DNA from: Mesorhabditis belari
Lineage: Eukaryota > Nematoda > Chromadorea > Rhabditida > Rhabditidae
Reading direction: 5' to 3'
Length of the DNA stretch: 64,000 nt
Assembly: GCA_958450365.1 (NCBI GenBank)
Contig: CAUEEP010000905.1
Span: 434,001-498,000, forward strand
In this document: positions 31,749 through 43,097 of the stretch, one piece after another
How positions within the stretch are numbered: position 1 is the stretch's first letter
How the letters are laid out: each line of letters opens with the position of its first letter
Translations under genes and position numbers: made by a program
Notes under the pieces: model-generated
The model's database searches: none
What the model saw: the letters and a program-made list of their open reading frames with translations, nothing else
Told to the model about the DNA's origin: nothing

Positions 31749-34744
31749 ATGTGCGAACGTAGTCGCTCGAGGGATCGCCGAGTGAGCCGGTTCGACTCAA
31801 CCATCTCAATTGAGCGTAGAAGGGATCACAACGATAGGTGACGTTATTCCAATTTAAAAGTGTACTTTTCATGGAAAGGCCACAGTTGACTAAGGTTTTG
31901 GGTGCGAAAAGCTGCTCTTACTAGATGTTGTGCTATAAAGTTGAAGCTAGACCTGTTTAAATAGCAACCCGTGTTTTTCTTAAAGTTTGAATAAATCTGA
32001 AATTTAGTCGTTCTCGTCGGCGCGATGATTCTCGTGAGGGTGATCATCTCAGGGAGCAAAGTCCTCGTCGTATTTCAGGAGAAATTTTTCGATGTAACGG
32101 TGCTTTTAAATTCATTTGAGAAAACGTTTTAGGTTATAAAAAGTAAATCGATAAATACCCAAATCTTTAGACCGTAAAAATTTTTTAATGAAGTATTTAT
32201 TTAATGTTTTGAGAGTTTCGATTTTAGCTTCAGCAGCTCGTGCAATCGAGTTCACTGGCGCGCCTTTCACCGATGCTCAACTTAATGATGTGCCGAAAAA
32301 GCAATTTACCGGACGAGGTCGTCTGTACATTGGAAATTTGCCGCCCGATGTATGCCTGCAATATTAGTTGCTTTAACGTAATTTTGTGTTTAGATGAATG
32401 AAAAGGAGCTGAGGGAACTTTTCAATCCATATGGACATCTCGCCGATTGTTACTTGTCAGGAAAAGGATTTGCTTTCATCCGAATGGTAAGTTAAACAGC
32501 TGGCAAAGGGGACAAATTGTTGGTTCGCTTGGCGTAACTGACTTTTTAGATGCGATAAACTATTAGGTTGATGCATAAGTCTTTTTGTTCCTTTTCGTCT
32601 GCCGTTTCAAGCCAACAAATGCACCAATTAAACTACGGTTGATTTCATTAGAAAAACCAATTATTTTTCTGCAAAATAACATTAAAACGGGTTTAAAAAT
32701 ATTTAATGCCTGGATTTTCTTGAGAGTATGAAGTCGGGTAGTCAAAAAGGGCTAACTCGATGATGCGGTTTAGACACCTTAGCTAAAGAAAACCTATCTT
32801 CGTGTCAATAGATAAAAGATAGAGAAAAAAAAGTTTGATATTTCGCCAAAATTTCAGAGAAATTCATTCAGCCAATTTTTCCGTAGAGTTTTTTATAGAT
32901 TTTTACGAAAAAGGCGTTTTTCACTCTCGAATTTGCTTGAAAGTGAACCGAAATTGATTTAAAAAGATGGAAATTGAACAAAAAAACACTTTTTTTATAG
33001 AGCAAACTATAGATTAATTGGTGAATTTGTTACTTTTTAACAGAAGTACGAAAAAAACGAAAAGACTTATGCATCAACCTATTACATTAGCAAACCCCTG
33101 GTAGTAAACCGATGTCCAGTGTTCTTTTACAAGTTGAATAACCATGTTTCACTATTTGTTTGGGCATAAAGTTTTTTAGAAACTTTACTTAGTCAAGCTT
33201 TCTCTATAATTTGAATTGTTTAGGACACACGTGCGCACGCGGAAAGTGCCAAAGAAGCGATCGATGGACTAGAGATCAAAGGCCGTCAAGTGCGTGTACG
33301 TTATTCGATCCACGGAGCCGCCCTTCGAATCAAAGAATTGCCACAAAGCGTCTCCAATGAATGGCTCTACCACACTTTTTCTCAATTCGGCGAAGTCGAG
33401 CGGGCTATTCACATTGTTGACGAAAAAGGACGAGCTACTGGCGAAGGAATTGTTGAATTTGAGCGAAAGCCGGCCGCCAATGAAGCTCTTGCGTGGGTTC
33501 GGGACAAAGTTTTTTTAATTGCCGCGTGAGTTTTTATTTTAGTTAATTTTGTCTTTTGCTCTATAGGCACGTTGATCTTTTTATAATAAAATTGTCACGT
33601 TTAGAACTCCAAGACCTCTTGTAGCAGAGTTGGTGGAGCCAAAAGATGAAGAGGACGGCTTAGCCGAGCGACTAGTCTCAAAAGTGCCAAAAGTGATCAA
33701 GTAAGTAATATATTTGCATTTGAAATGCATGAATTTTGTGCTTTAGAGAACGCGCATTGGGTCCTCGGTTTCCAGTTGCTCAAAGCTTTGAGTACTTCTA
33801 CGGGATGAAATGGAAGGAGCTCTACGAAGCCGAGAAACGACGACGTGCACAGTTGGAAGATGAATTGAAAGCGACGCGAGAACGACTGGATCGAGATATG
33901 GCAATCGCATATCAACACTTCCAGACAAATGCACTGAGGGAAGGTTGGTGTTGTTTTAAGAAAAGTTTAGAAAAGAAAAAAGGCTCGCAAGATTTGCGTC
34001 TTTACTTCATTCTTGTGTTGAATAAAGATTATATTTGTGAAAAACTTAGAACTCGAGCGACGCCAAAAGAAACTAGAACGTTTGGAAGCCACCCGTCGCG
34101 ATCGAATCACTATGTCAAGAAATGAAAGAAATGAGAACGTTTTCGGGGGAGTTTTTGGTTTGACGCAGCCGTCTTCCTACGTTCAAATGGAATCACCAAG
34201 TAAATTTTTTTTGTAATGTTAGTTAAAGCTTTAAAATGGGTGATTGAACTATTAAGTGAATTTAGGTTTGGTCAGCGGTAGCAATACTTATCGTGGAAAT
34301 TTCATGCCTGTAACACCAACTAATCGCAAATCGTTTGAATCCACTAACTTGCCCTTTTCGCCTGTGCAAACTCAAGTAAGTACCTAGTGTTATTAAATGA
34401 TGGTAGTCTTTCTGTTACTGCCTAACTATACCACTGCTTTAGACTGACTATTCAGCCCCGACCACCCGTCGCAGCGTATTGGATGGGGTTCAGCAGCTTC
34501 TAAGTAAGGTCAAAAGCGGAAACTTTGGAGTAAAAGAAAAGCCCGAGCTTCGTGAGTTTTATTAATATTGCTTTGAATTGCTAGATTCGAAAATTATGCG
34601 AAAAAACTCTAATTATGGATTGCCTTTTATTTTTCAGAAGAGAATGTCCAAGGTACAAGTTATCTTCAAGGAGCGTTTGGTGACTCGAGGACTTTCGATG
34701 CGTTTGATGGGATGGGACCACCAATCAAGAAGGATTGCCGTTGA
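31749..34744 (+). CDS. nono-1: DBHS-family RNA-binding protein (NONO/SFPQ/PSPC1 homologue)
   Basis: Eleven exons: 31749-31837, 32008-32093, 32228-32349, 32394-32486, 33224-33525, 33605-33700, 33747-33943, 34050-34199, 34266-34375, 34443-34551 and 34638-34744. They total 1461 nt and encode 486 aa. The N-terminus is RS-rich. RRM1 starts at FTGRGRLYIGNLPPDMNE with an RNP1-like GKGFAFIRM. RRM2 starts LRIKELPQSVSNEW and contains GEGIVEFERK. A NOPS-type segment (LVSKVPKVIKERALGPRF, FEYFYGMKWKEL) and a long coiled coil (YEAEKRRRAQLEDELKATR) follow, in the order diagnostic of DBHS proteins. These act in the nucleus in transcription, RNA processing and paraspeckle-type complexes as dimers. A mariner-like MITE lies in intron 4. 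Confidence 0.93.
32566..33079. mobile_element. mariner-type MITE, TA target duplication
   Basis: The terminal repeats GGTTGATGCATAAGTCTTTT are perfect inverted copies, bordered on both sides by TA. The element is about 514 bp, AT-rich and has no transposase frame. It makes up most of nono-1 intron 4. Confidence 0.8.
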
Positions 34745-35176
34745 GACCATCTTTTGTTGTTTTTCTGTTACTTGTTATGAGATTTAGTTACTTCTTGTTA
34801 AAACAGCTTTAGCACATTTGCTACTACAGCATTCATTACTATTCACATTTAAAAAGTGCTCTTTTCAAGCATTAAAATATATTGTTACAAGCTTTCTGGT
34901 CATTAATGTCGATAAATTTGTTGAAACTTCCGGGATAACTAATGGACAAATTAAAAGACAGATTTACATTCAGACAAGGGATCCAAGCACATGTACTTTG
35001 CGAATAAACGAAAGGAAACTTTGCTAATTTCGTTTAAATTTTAAAGTTTTAATCTTTTGTTCCAATATGATACGGAAATTGAAAAGCCCACGGAAAAATA
35101 AAACTCACGAGATTACCCCAAAAAACCCGAAAAGAGTGCCCTTGGACAAGAGCCTCTTTTCCCATTCCAGCCAACA
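34745..35176. other. 3' flank of nono-1
   Basis: AATAAA occurs at about 35003 and could serve nono-1. No further gene is seen before the tRNA. Confidence 0.5.
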
Positions 35177-35292
35177 GCACGGATGGCCGAGTGGTCTAAG
35201 GCGCCAGACTCAAGCGAACAGCTTCCCGCGAGTATGCGGGTTCGGGTCTTCTGGTATCTTCGGATGCGTGGGTTCGAATCCCACTTCGTGCA
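35177..35292 (+). tRNA. tRNA-Leu (CAA) with intron
   Basis: The acceptor stem GCACGGA pairs with TTCGTGC and is followed by discriminator A. The D arm is GGCCGAGTGGTCTAAGGC. The anticodon stem CCAGA/TCTGG surrounds loop CT-CAA-G, and a 34-bp intron (35215-35248) lies directly after position 37. The variable arm is long (TATCTTCGGATG), as in leucine tRNAs, and the T arm GTGGGTTCGAATCCCAC is perfect. An intron is common in eukaryotic tRNA-Leu(CAA). It is the only fully paired tRNA in the window and should be functional. Confidence 0.97.
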
Positions 35293-35348
35293 AAGATTTT
35301 GCTTTTTTTGGTTTGAGTTTGGATCTTTTATAGTTTTGACTAACTTTA

Positions 35349-36890
35349 TCAGTAATGAGGTGAGAAACTCGGTAAAGTTTTTCGTCGATCCATTTTGTGT
35401 GGAGTTTTAGGGCGGAAAGCGTCGGCGATTCTTTTCCTGTAGGGTTGGTAGACGAAAATCGTCGTGCAAGTGAAGCCGGTTCCATAGAAACTTTGGAAAA
35501 AGTTTGTGATTGCCGAAAATGCTGTAACATTTGTAAAATGGATAAATAAAAAACGAGTACCTCCATTGGTGACACCAAATTGATAATAGATTCGAATACT
35601 GATGAATGGAACGGCAATGAAGATCAATGGGATTAAAGTCTGGATAAAGGCAAAATCTGTGCTCCCGTCTATCATTTTACCTGTGCCAAACTGTTCCGAA
35701 TCCAGAGATGTTGCTTTTTGGCCGTCGTGGAAGACATGATTCGATGCATTGAGTCAAAATATCGTTTAGCAGAATAGAGCAATAAAAGAACATGACCGGT
35801 TGAGGCACCCATAAAGGAAAGAATCGAGATTGTCGGCAAGGAAAAGATTGAGCCTATCCACGTCATTGTGAACGCGTTTTGATCAATGAGGAGCGAGCTC
35901 TGCGAGTTTTTGTGAATTGCATTTGTAGATCTTTGTTCATTTTTCGTTTAATACCTTGTCAAGGAGATAAAGAGGTAGAGCAAGAATGAGCAGAAAAATG
36001 CACGAAGTGATCGGGCCGGTGAAAGAGATGAGTCTGAAGTTGATTTGTGAGTAAGGGACGAGTAAGGGACGAGCCAAATACTGGCATACAGGATAATACG
36101 GTCAATGACAATACGGCCAATGACAATACGGCCAATGACAATACTGCCAATGACAATATGGCCAATGACAATACTGTCATTCAAACAATACTGTCATTCA
36201 AACAATACTGTCATTCAAACAATACTGCCATGTCCTATCATATCAGTATTGTTCGTGTCTGAGATACAGTACTTCTAGCGACCTGCTAGCTATAGTAAGA
36301 TTAGTTTTAAGCACCAGGCTGTACTGGAACTGGCCTTGCAACAATTGCGGCCAGAGATCAACTGTTTGAAAGAGAGGAACAGTAACTAATCGACCAATTT
36401 CCATCTTCACAACCCTCTTTTCCTACTTTGACATCATTCGATTCTCCTCGGGAACTATTTGACAAACGGCTCCCACAAACAAAAAGATCATCCCGTTGAC
36501 CATTATAGAAGCAGCGATAAAGAACAGTATCTAAAATCTTGTACTCATTTTAAGCTATCTCTTCCTACAAATTGAATCCGAACTTCCACACCAAGCACCG
36601 TCAATATACCGCACATGATCACTTTAGTCGCGTTCTCCAGCTTTTCACTCTGGATATTGATTAGGATTCCGTAGGCTAGATCTAAGCAAATTGCGCCAAA
36701 CTGAAATATTCATTATAGGATTTTTTTGACGCTTTGGCTTAGGCCTAAGCCTGAGCTTTGAACTCACATGAGCGAAAGCAATGAAGTAAGACATGTGTCG
36801 CATCTCTGGCGAAGCTGCACGCAAGACAAAGATGATCCCAGAAACATTGAAAATTAGGCAGAGACCGAAAGTTCATTTTTGTAACTGTGA
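35349..36890 (-). CDS. seven-transmembrane chemoreceptor, Srh-like; 5' half unresolved, possibly decayed
   Basis: The 3' exons are clear on the minus strand: 36033-35955, 35899-35681, 35639-35561 and 35521-35349. They give FRLISFTGPITSCIFLLIL, FSLPTISILSFMGASTGHVLLL, TLIPLIFIAVPFISIRIYY and TM7 FYGTGFTCTTIFVYQPYRKRI, with the tail ending SFSPHY. Earlier exon-like segments near 36890-36770, 36703-36577 and 36532-36428 encode FNVSGIIFVLRAASPEM (PxxM after TM1, as in Srh), FGAICLDLAYGILIN and ILFFIAASIMVNGMIFLF. An in-frame TGA stands just before the TM1 segment and no good splice joins 36428 to 36033. It is therefore either a pseudogene or has exons I could not place. Confidence 0.6.
36095..36230. 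repeat. ATACGGCCAATGACA and CATTCAAACAATACTGT repeats
   Basis: About six CAATGACAATACGGC units followed by three TCATTCAAACAATACTG units, inside an intron of the receptor above. Confidence 0.9.
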
Positions 36891-37309
36891 GGGTTTTCTT
36901 TTCCTGAACCTTGCCCTAGATTACGATCGTTTTTCTAAAATGAAATAGAAAGCGCATTAGCCGCATTAGTGCATCTACTCGTTACTGTATAAGAAAGCGC
37001 ATTAGTGCATCTACTCATTACAGTATACTGGATCGAACTGTATTCACTGACTAGACTGAATATCTTCCGAAGTCTTTAAAGTTATCTGAATTTTGGTTAA
37101 GGATTAGATCTCTCACCACTCGTGTAGCATTGAAATTTGGTGAAGAATTGCTGATTTTCTGACCACGGGTACATTATTGCAAAATCCATATCGATAAAAC
37201 AAACAAAAGGCAAAAGTATTTGAAAGACGAAATTGATTTGTCTCTTTCAATTTTTGATCTTAAAAAGTCGCACACATCACGTTCCAAATGCAATTTACTC
37301 GCAACTTCA

Positions 37310-37396
37310 TTCAAATTACTCTTTTCTTTTGGTGAGTTTGGGGAATTGAGTAATTCCCCAATCTCACCAAAAGAAAAGAGTAATTTGAATGAAAAT
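37310..37396. repeat. short hairpin, arms ~40 bp
   Basis: TTACTCTTTTCTTTTGGTGA and its complement frame a centre containing GAATTGAGTAATTCC. A near-perfect foldback with no gene. Confidence 0.75.
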
Positions 37397-37399
37397 TTG

Positions 37400-37734
37400 A
37401 GAGTGAGTGTGTTTTCTGTTTTCTGGAAATTGAATTCCCGTGGATAATTTGAGGGAGATGGTAAATCGACAAACAAATAAAGGAAATGGTTTAGAATGAA
37501 ATGGTTTAGAATGAAATGGTTTAAGCGAGCGAGCTTTTTAGAAAGCCAGAGCTGTTTTAGAAATGGTTTAGCTTAACTTTGAAGATTGTTAAACTTTTGT
37601 TAACTCTCAGCTTTTAGTTTAACTTGTCAAATAAAGCAATCACAAAATCAAGATTTGTATTTTACTCGAACTAAACAGTCGCACTTGAGAATGCCCTGGA
37701 AAAGTTACCGTAACCACCGATTTCTGTTTTCTAA
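37400..37734. other. intergenic, no gene recognised
   Basis: Contains AGAATGAAATGGTTT repeated about three times (37480-37525). Nothing else is supported. Confidence 0.5.
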
Positions 37735-38012
37735 ACGGCGCCCTTTTCCGTCGCGTGTTTGTCTTTATAAAATCGGGCTAGGCTAATTTCCGCCATTTTA
37801 TTTGCGCAACTCGTCATAACTTTCTTCTAAGTGAGCCAATCTTTATGATTTTGGATAATTTTGTTACACTTGTTGAGATCTGCAAAATGACACCAAAATC
37901 ATAAAGATTGGTCGACTTAGAAGAAAGTTATGACGAGTTGCGCAAATAAAATGGTGGAAATTAGCCTAGCCCGATTTTATAAAGACAAAGACGCGATGGA
38001 AAGAGTGCCGTA
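37735..38012. mobile_element. palindromic MITE-like element
   Basis: The arms share AAAATCGGGCTAGGCTAATT and GCGCAACTCGTCATAACTTT in inverted orientation around a centre near 37870. The inner part is the same as in the element at 12569-12804, while the outer ends differ. It lies about 0.5 kb upstream of acaa-2. Confidence 0.75.
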
Positions 38013-38191
38013 AGGGGAAAAGGGTACCTACCCCATAAAATTCTTATTTTTCAATCCATTCTCTCTCTCCTTTTTCCTTTTGAATTGCAAAAGTTTTCAC
38101 TTTCAGTCAAATCTTCGTGCGTAACTGTTGTTCGATTCATCCCGCAATTCGTTGTATTTACCTGATTGAGCACTCATTTCACCTTGTCCAC

Positions 38192-38398
38192 TCAAAAAGA
38201 TAGGCTTCTCAAACTTTTTACTCTCCTTTTCATATCAAAAAACGGACCTTGACCCGCTGTGTAGCCTGAAATGAACTTTGGAGTGTTCTTTCTGTCAAGG
38301 AAATAGTCAGCATTAGTGCGAGAGAGGAGGAATTTTGGGAAAGCGCAGAGAAAAGCGGCCAATAGATCACTGACCTGACAACGTGCAGCAGCCTTCAT
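38192..38398 (-). CDS. hypothetical small ORF, low confidence
   Basis: A 68-codon minus-strand frame beginning MKAAARCQ. It contains a possible donor (CAG|GTCAGT) after codon 8 and possible acceptors further on, so it may be a first exon rather than a single-exon gene. It is divergent from acaa-2, about 155 bp apart. No domain is recognised. Confidence 0.25.
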   Translation of the reverse strand: MKAAARCQVSDLLAAFLCAFPKFLLSRTNADYFLDRKNTPKFISGYTAGQGPFFDMKRRVKSLRSLSF

Positions 38399-38553
38399 TT
38401 TCGTCGTTCTCTTGGTGTTTTTAAGATCATAACAAACTTTTTAATGACATCATTGACTTAAAAGGTTTTTTTGATGTTTTCCTATGTCGACAAGTCAAAT
38501 TTTCGTTTCTTTAGTGTTTTATCGAAGGAAACACTCGATTTCTTGTTGACAGA

Positions 38554-40685
38554 ATGGCAGCAAAAGGTTGTTTTATTTTAATTGTAACTTTATTTTTCTA
38601 TTCAGGTGTTTTCATCGTTGGAGCAAAACGCACGGCTTTTGGCACCTTTGGCGGAAAGCTCAAAAACGTTTCGGCTACCGATTTGGGAGTGGTTGGGTTT
38701 TTAGTTTTTAAATTTAATAGCTGCTTAAAGTATTTGAGTGCAAGTTGGTTGAACTTAATTTAATTTTGACTTAGTTTCAAGCTAATGGCATTTGTTATGT
38801 TAAACTTATGCCAAAATTTCTATTTTGAAATATTAAAGTGCTAAGTTTTTAGGCCGCTTCTAACGCAGCTCTACAACATGCCGGTGTGAAGGCAGAACAA
38901 ATCGACCACATCATTTTCGGTAATGTGATCACCTCGTCAAAGGATGGAATCTACCTCACTCGACATATTGGACTCAAGGTTTCTTATAAGATAAATTCTT
39001 ATAAGGTTTCTTATAAGCGAATCTACTTTATAATTCTTTCTTTCTAAAAATAGGACACAAACTTTATATAAAGTTTGTGTCCTATTTTTAGAAAGAAAGA
39101 ATTATAAAGTAGATTATGTTAACAATTGTTTATTTTAGGCTGGTGTCCCACAAAGTGCGGGCGCGTTGACGGTGAATCGACTTTGCGGCTCCGGCTTTCA
39201 GGCAGTTGTTTCAGCGGCTCAAGTAAGTTTTTTTGAATTAAAGAAATTGGGGAAAACTAGTTTGCATTCAAGAGTGTAAGCAAAATTATCCTTTTTAGCA
39301 AATCAAAACTGGCGACTCGTCATTGGTACTAGCTGGAGGAACCGAGAATATGTCACAGACGCCATTCGTCGTGCGAAATGTTCGCTTTGGGACAGCACTT
39401 GGACAAAAATATGAAGTAAGCGTAGAATTTTATTCTTTAAAAGAGTTTTCTTTAGTTTGAAGATAACTTGTGGGAATCGTTGACCGACTCGTATGCGCAA
39501 CTTCCGATGGGAATGACTGCCGAGAAGCTTGGAGCTCAATATAAGGTTGGAATTGCTATCATTTTCATTAGGCAATGCTAAAATTCAGAAATTAAATAGC
39601 ACGACCTTATGAATCAAGTTTGCTGAACTTCACTTTGACTTATTCTTTATTTCAAATTCCAGGTAACTCGCGATGAGGCTGATGCTTTTGCTCTTCGATC
39701 ACAAACGCTCTGGAAGAAATCTAATGACGCGGGCGTTTACAAGAACGAGATCTCCCCAATCGAGGTCAAAGGAAAAAAAGGGCCCGAAAAGTTTGAGGTA
39801 CGGATATTGTTTTGCTTTTTATACATCCCATGTTCCAGGTTGATGAACATCCACGTCCAACCACTGTCGAGTCTCTTGCCAAATTGAAGGCTGTTTTCAA
39901 GAAAGATGGATTAATCAATGCTGGAAATGCTTCGGTGAGTTATTTAAAATAAGTTTTTACCCGGATCCCTTTTAGGGTGTTTCTGATGGTGCTGCCGCAC
40001 TTGTCGTTGCCGGTGATGAAGCCGTGAAAGCACACGGTCTGAAGCCATTGGCTAGAGTAAGTTTAAACAGCAATTCGAATGAAACTCAGTAATTACGTTT
40101 AGATTGTCGGTTATGCTGCCGTTGGCTGTGATCCAACAATCATGGGAATCGGGCCAGCTCCAGCAATTCGACAAGCGCTGAAGAATGCCGGGCTCACCCT
40201 TGACAAGATGGATATTATTGAAGTGAGTGTTCTTATGAATTGACGGTATATGGGGCTTGCTTAGGTGAATGAAGCTTTCGCCCCGCAAGCCTTGGCCGTG
40301 CAACGTGAACTCAAGATCCCAGACGAGAAATTCAACTTGAACGGAGGTTTGTGAGACCTGGATATTGCTTAAGACTGGCATTATGCGAACAGCTCAACTG
40401 AATTTAACTTTTCTTTAGGTGCTATTGCTCTTGGACATCCGCTTGGAGCCTCGGGGGCCCGTATCTCCACTCATATCGTGCACGAACTCCAGTGGGTATT
40501 TTGGAGACTTTTTAGTTTATGTGTAGTACAAACATTTTCAAAGTTACGTAACTTGCAAAACATTTTACTTATTCAATTTTTAAAAAGTTCAATTGTATTT
40601 TAGGCGACGCAACTTGAAATACGGAATTGGCTCGGCTTGCATCGGTGGTGGACAAGGAATCGCCATCATCTTCGAGCGTCTCTAG
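38554..40685 (+). CDS. acaa-2: 3-ketoacyl-CoA thiolase, ACAA2 type
   Basis: Thirteen exons: 38554-38566, 38606-38691, 38853-38978, 39139-39222, 39299-39415, 39456-39545, 39663-39797, 39839-39934, 39976-40056, 40103-40222, 40265-40346, 40419-40491 and 40604-40685. They total 1185 nt and encode 394 aa, about the length of mammalian ACAA2. It carries the thiolase nucleophile Cys in [15 protein letters not shown], the catalytic His in GHPLGASGA and the second Cys in CIGGGQG. The family cleaves 3-ketoacyl-CoA with CoA to acetyl-CoA and a shortened acyl-CoA in mitochondrial beta-oxidation. No cleavable presequence is evident, as is known for ACAA2. No peroxisomal C-terminal signal is present (ends FERL). 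It is convergent with the enoyl-CoA hydratase-family gene at 41145-43097. Confidence 0.95.
39014..39116. repeat. perfect hairpin in acaa-2 intron 3
   Basis: TATAATTCTTTCTTTCTAAA...AGGACACAAACTTTATA is followed directly by its complement, giving arms of about 45 bp with almost no loop. Confidence 0.85.
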
Positions 40686-41144
40686 ATCAAAAGTTGATGA
40701 ACATTTTGAGATTTTATGCACTTGTAGTTAATTCTAGTTGTACTTGTTGCCTTTTTCTGTGAGTATTCTTTTTTGTTTCTCTGTGATTTCTAGATACGAT
40801 TGTCATTTTGGGATGTAGTTAAAACAGCGCCGAATAGAAAACGTTCAAAATAGTGAAGCCAAGTTTCTCACAATACAAAAAACCAAGCAGTTCCAAGCTA
40901 TATGATGGGTGAAACGGTTTTTTAAAAAAAGTTAGTATATAAAATTGGCGTTCATATTCAAGATATTCAGTTAACCGACTGAGTATCACTCGACAGTTTG
41001 ACGGTGCTGTTTTGATTGTATTTTGGAGCACTTTTAACTAGATCCCGTCATTTTTAGCCTTATTTCTGTAAAGAAGAAACGAAAATGTAAAATATTTATT
41101 TTTGACACGATTAAATACATGGTTTTATGCATTTGTGCAATCGA
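40686..41144. other. convergent 3' flanks
   Basis: Region between the convergent stop codons of the thiolase and the hydratase-family gene. I see no other gene. Confidence 0.6.
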
Positions 41145-43097
41145 TCACAGCTTGCTTCGGGAACGCTTGGTGAATTTTTTGGCTCCTGGAAGTTGAGTTA
41201 AATAGTTTCGACTGGCCAGCATTTAATTGGCTGACACAGTACTACCGGTGATACATAGAACTAATGCTGCTATGTGTAGAAAGAAAAATAGTATTGGAGA
41301 TTTGTTCAAATTCTGCTCTCTAACCTTCAATAGCCTCAACAAGAACTTCTTGTCCCTTCTCATACTCAAAACCCATCGCGTCATCATGCGAGCATTGTGA
41401 CGAATTGAAGACCGATTGACGATCAGTCAACATGCAAGCCTGAGTTAATTATCAGAGGTATCAGATTGCAAGAGATATCAGATTTATATTCACCTCGGGA
41501 TGTTTCATAATAAGCCGAGCCAAATCGATTGCTTTATTAAGTGCTGAAATTCAAAAGTTTTTACCTCGTTTTAATGTTTTACCTTGGCCTTTTGGTGAAA
41601 TCATAGTCGCTAATCCAATCTCTTTTGCCTCTTTAGCGTAAACATCTCTACCGGTTAGGATAATGTCAAGTGCTCGGCCAAGACCGATAATCTGAAAGGT
41701 AGTTGAATAACTTTAGCATAAAGGCCTATGAAATAAGATGCAGTAATACAGCAAGTAACTTTCATAAAAGTTTAGCATTTCTTTTCTTTTCTTAAAGTCA
41801 CCTTTGGCAATCGAACGGTACCACCATCGATCAACGGGACGCCAACTCGTCGACAGAAAACTCCCATTATCGCGTCATCAGCGACAACTCGGAGATCGGC
41901 TTAAAGGTGTTCAAGGTCATTGAAAAGACAGTAGATGTAAAGTAGATGTACAGTAGATTGTACAGTAGATTGTACAGTAGTTTGTACAGTACATTGTACA
42001 GTAGATGAAATTACAGTTTTAACAATGTTTAGAGTGATTAGCTTACCCATTAGAGTCAACTCGAAACCCCCAGCCACCGCGTATCCTTCAATTGCGGCGA
42101 TTATCGGCTTCTCGATTTTCAAATTTGTGGGTCCCTAAGATTTTTTGAATTATTTCTATATCTACGAGAAAAGACGAGGTTTTGGCCACAGAGGCCAGGG
42201 AGTTGAGGCCACAGAGGCCAGGGAGTTGAGGCCACAGAGGCCAGGGAGTTGAGGCCACAGAGGCCAGGGAGTTGAGGCCACAGAGGCCAGGGAGTTGAGG
42301 CCACAGAGGCCAGGGAGTTGAGGCCACAGAGGCCAGGGAGTTGAGGCCACAGAGGCCAGGGAGTTGAGGCCACAGAGGCCAGGGAGTTGAGGCCACAGAG
42401 GCCAGGGAGTTGAGGCCACAGAGGCTAGGGAGTTGAGGCCACAGAACCCTTACTGTAGTTCAATAACGGTCAATAATTCAATAAAAGTGAGAACAAAAAT
42501 CGAAAACAAATAAGCTGAACGGCTTTTAAAACTAAATTTTCCGAAAACTCACTAAAAATCGATGTTTCTGAATGAAATCGACAAATTCCGGTCCCTTTTC
42601 CATGTGACGACCCTCGGAAACTTCCTGAAGATCGTAGCCGGCACAAAAAGTGCCTCCTAGAAATTGACTTTGAGATTTAATGAATTTAACGCAATTACCC
42701 TAACCCTAATGTAATTCTCTAATGTAATTGCCCTATGCTGATACATATAAACATACATTTTACAGATTAGAGCATAAAATTTATCTAATATTTCATAAAT
42801 CAACAACAATAAACCAAACCTTCTCCATACAAAATGGCCACCTTGTGCTTGGGAGTCGCATTAAAGCTCTTAAAAGCCTTAAACAAAAACTTTATATATT
42901 GCTATTTATCCCAAAAAAAAAAAAAAAAAACCTCTAACAGTTGAACGGCCGTCTCGTGATTTACACAATTTTTTTTTGTTGGTCGATTAATACCGATTAG
43001 AAAGATACCATCGAATTCTTTTGTTATAACTAAATTAGCTAAATTAGCTAAATTAGCTTTATACTGCTATTTTACCTGTCATAACAAATGTGTTCAT
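41145..43097 (-). CDS. enoyl-CoA hydratase/isomerase (crotonase) family protein with peroxisomal targeting signal
   Basis: Ten minus-strand exons: 43097-43076, 43029-42932, 42877-42820, 42656-42553, 42134-42047, 41899-41802, 41691-41583, 41543-41494, 41439-41325 and 41185-41145. They total 783 nt and encode 260 aa. Crotonase motifs in order: INRPTKKNCVN, GGTFCAGYDLQE, KPIIAAIEGYAVAGGFEL (oxyanion-hole region), GVFCRRVGVPLIDGGTVRLP and LTGRDVYAKEAKEIGL. The FCRR.GVPLIDGG form resembles a bacterial-type crotonase subgroup and lacks the usual PE before the GG motif, so classical hydratase activity is uncertain. The C-terminus RSRSKL is a canonical PTS1, implying peroxisomes. It is convergent with the thiolase. 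Intron 4 carries a 23-bp minisatellite. Confidence 0.92.
41935..42005. repeat. GTACAGTAGATT tandem repeat
   Basis: Short 12-14 bp units (TGTACAGTAGATTGTACAGT) in an intron of the crotonase-family gene. Confidence 0.85.
42180..42447. repeat. 23-bp GAGGCCACAGAGGCCAGGGAGTT minisatellite
   Basis: About eleven and a half nearly perfect units in intron 4 of the crotonase-family gene. The unit contains CCACAGAGG, and GGCCACAGAGGCC is a short palindrome. GC content is far above the surroundings. Three antisense open frames (MASTPWPLWPQLPGL) are artefacts. Confidence 0.97.

Noticed and set aside
33294..33918. Alternative frames over nono-1 exons
   Set aside because: The DBHS reading frame is unambiguous by RRM and coiled-coil motifs.
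35210..35617. Minus-strand frame across the tRNA
   Set aside because: The tRNA-Leu fold is complete, and the receptor exons use a different frame with proper splice sites.
42088..42419. Three antisense frames MASTPWPLWPQLPGL
   Set aside because: The 23-bp minisatellite keeps all three frames open; it lies in an intron of the crotonase-family gene.
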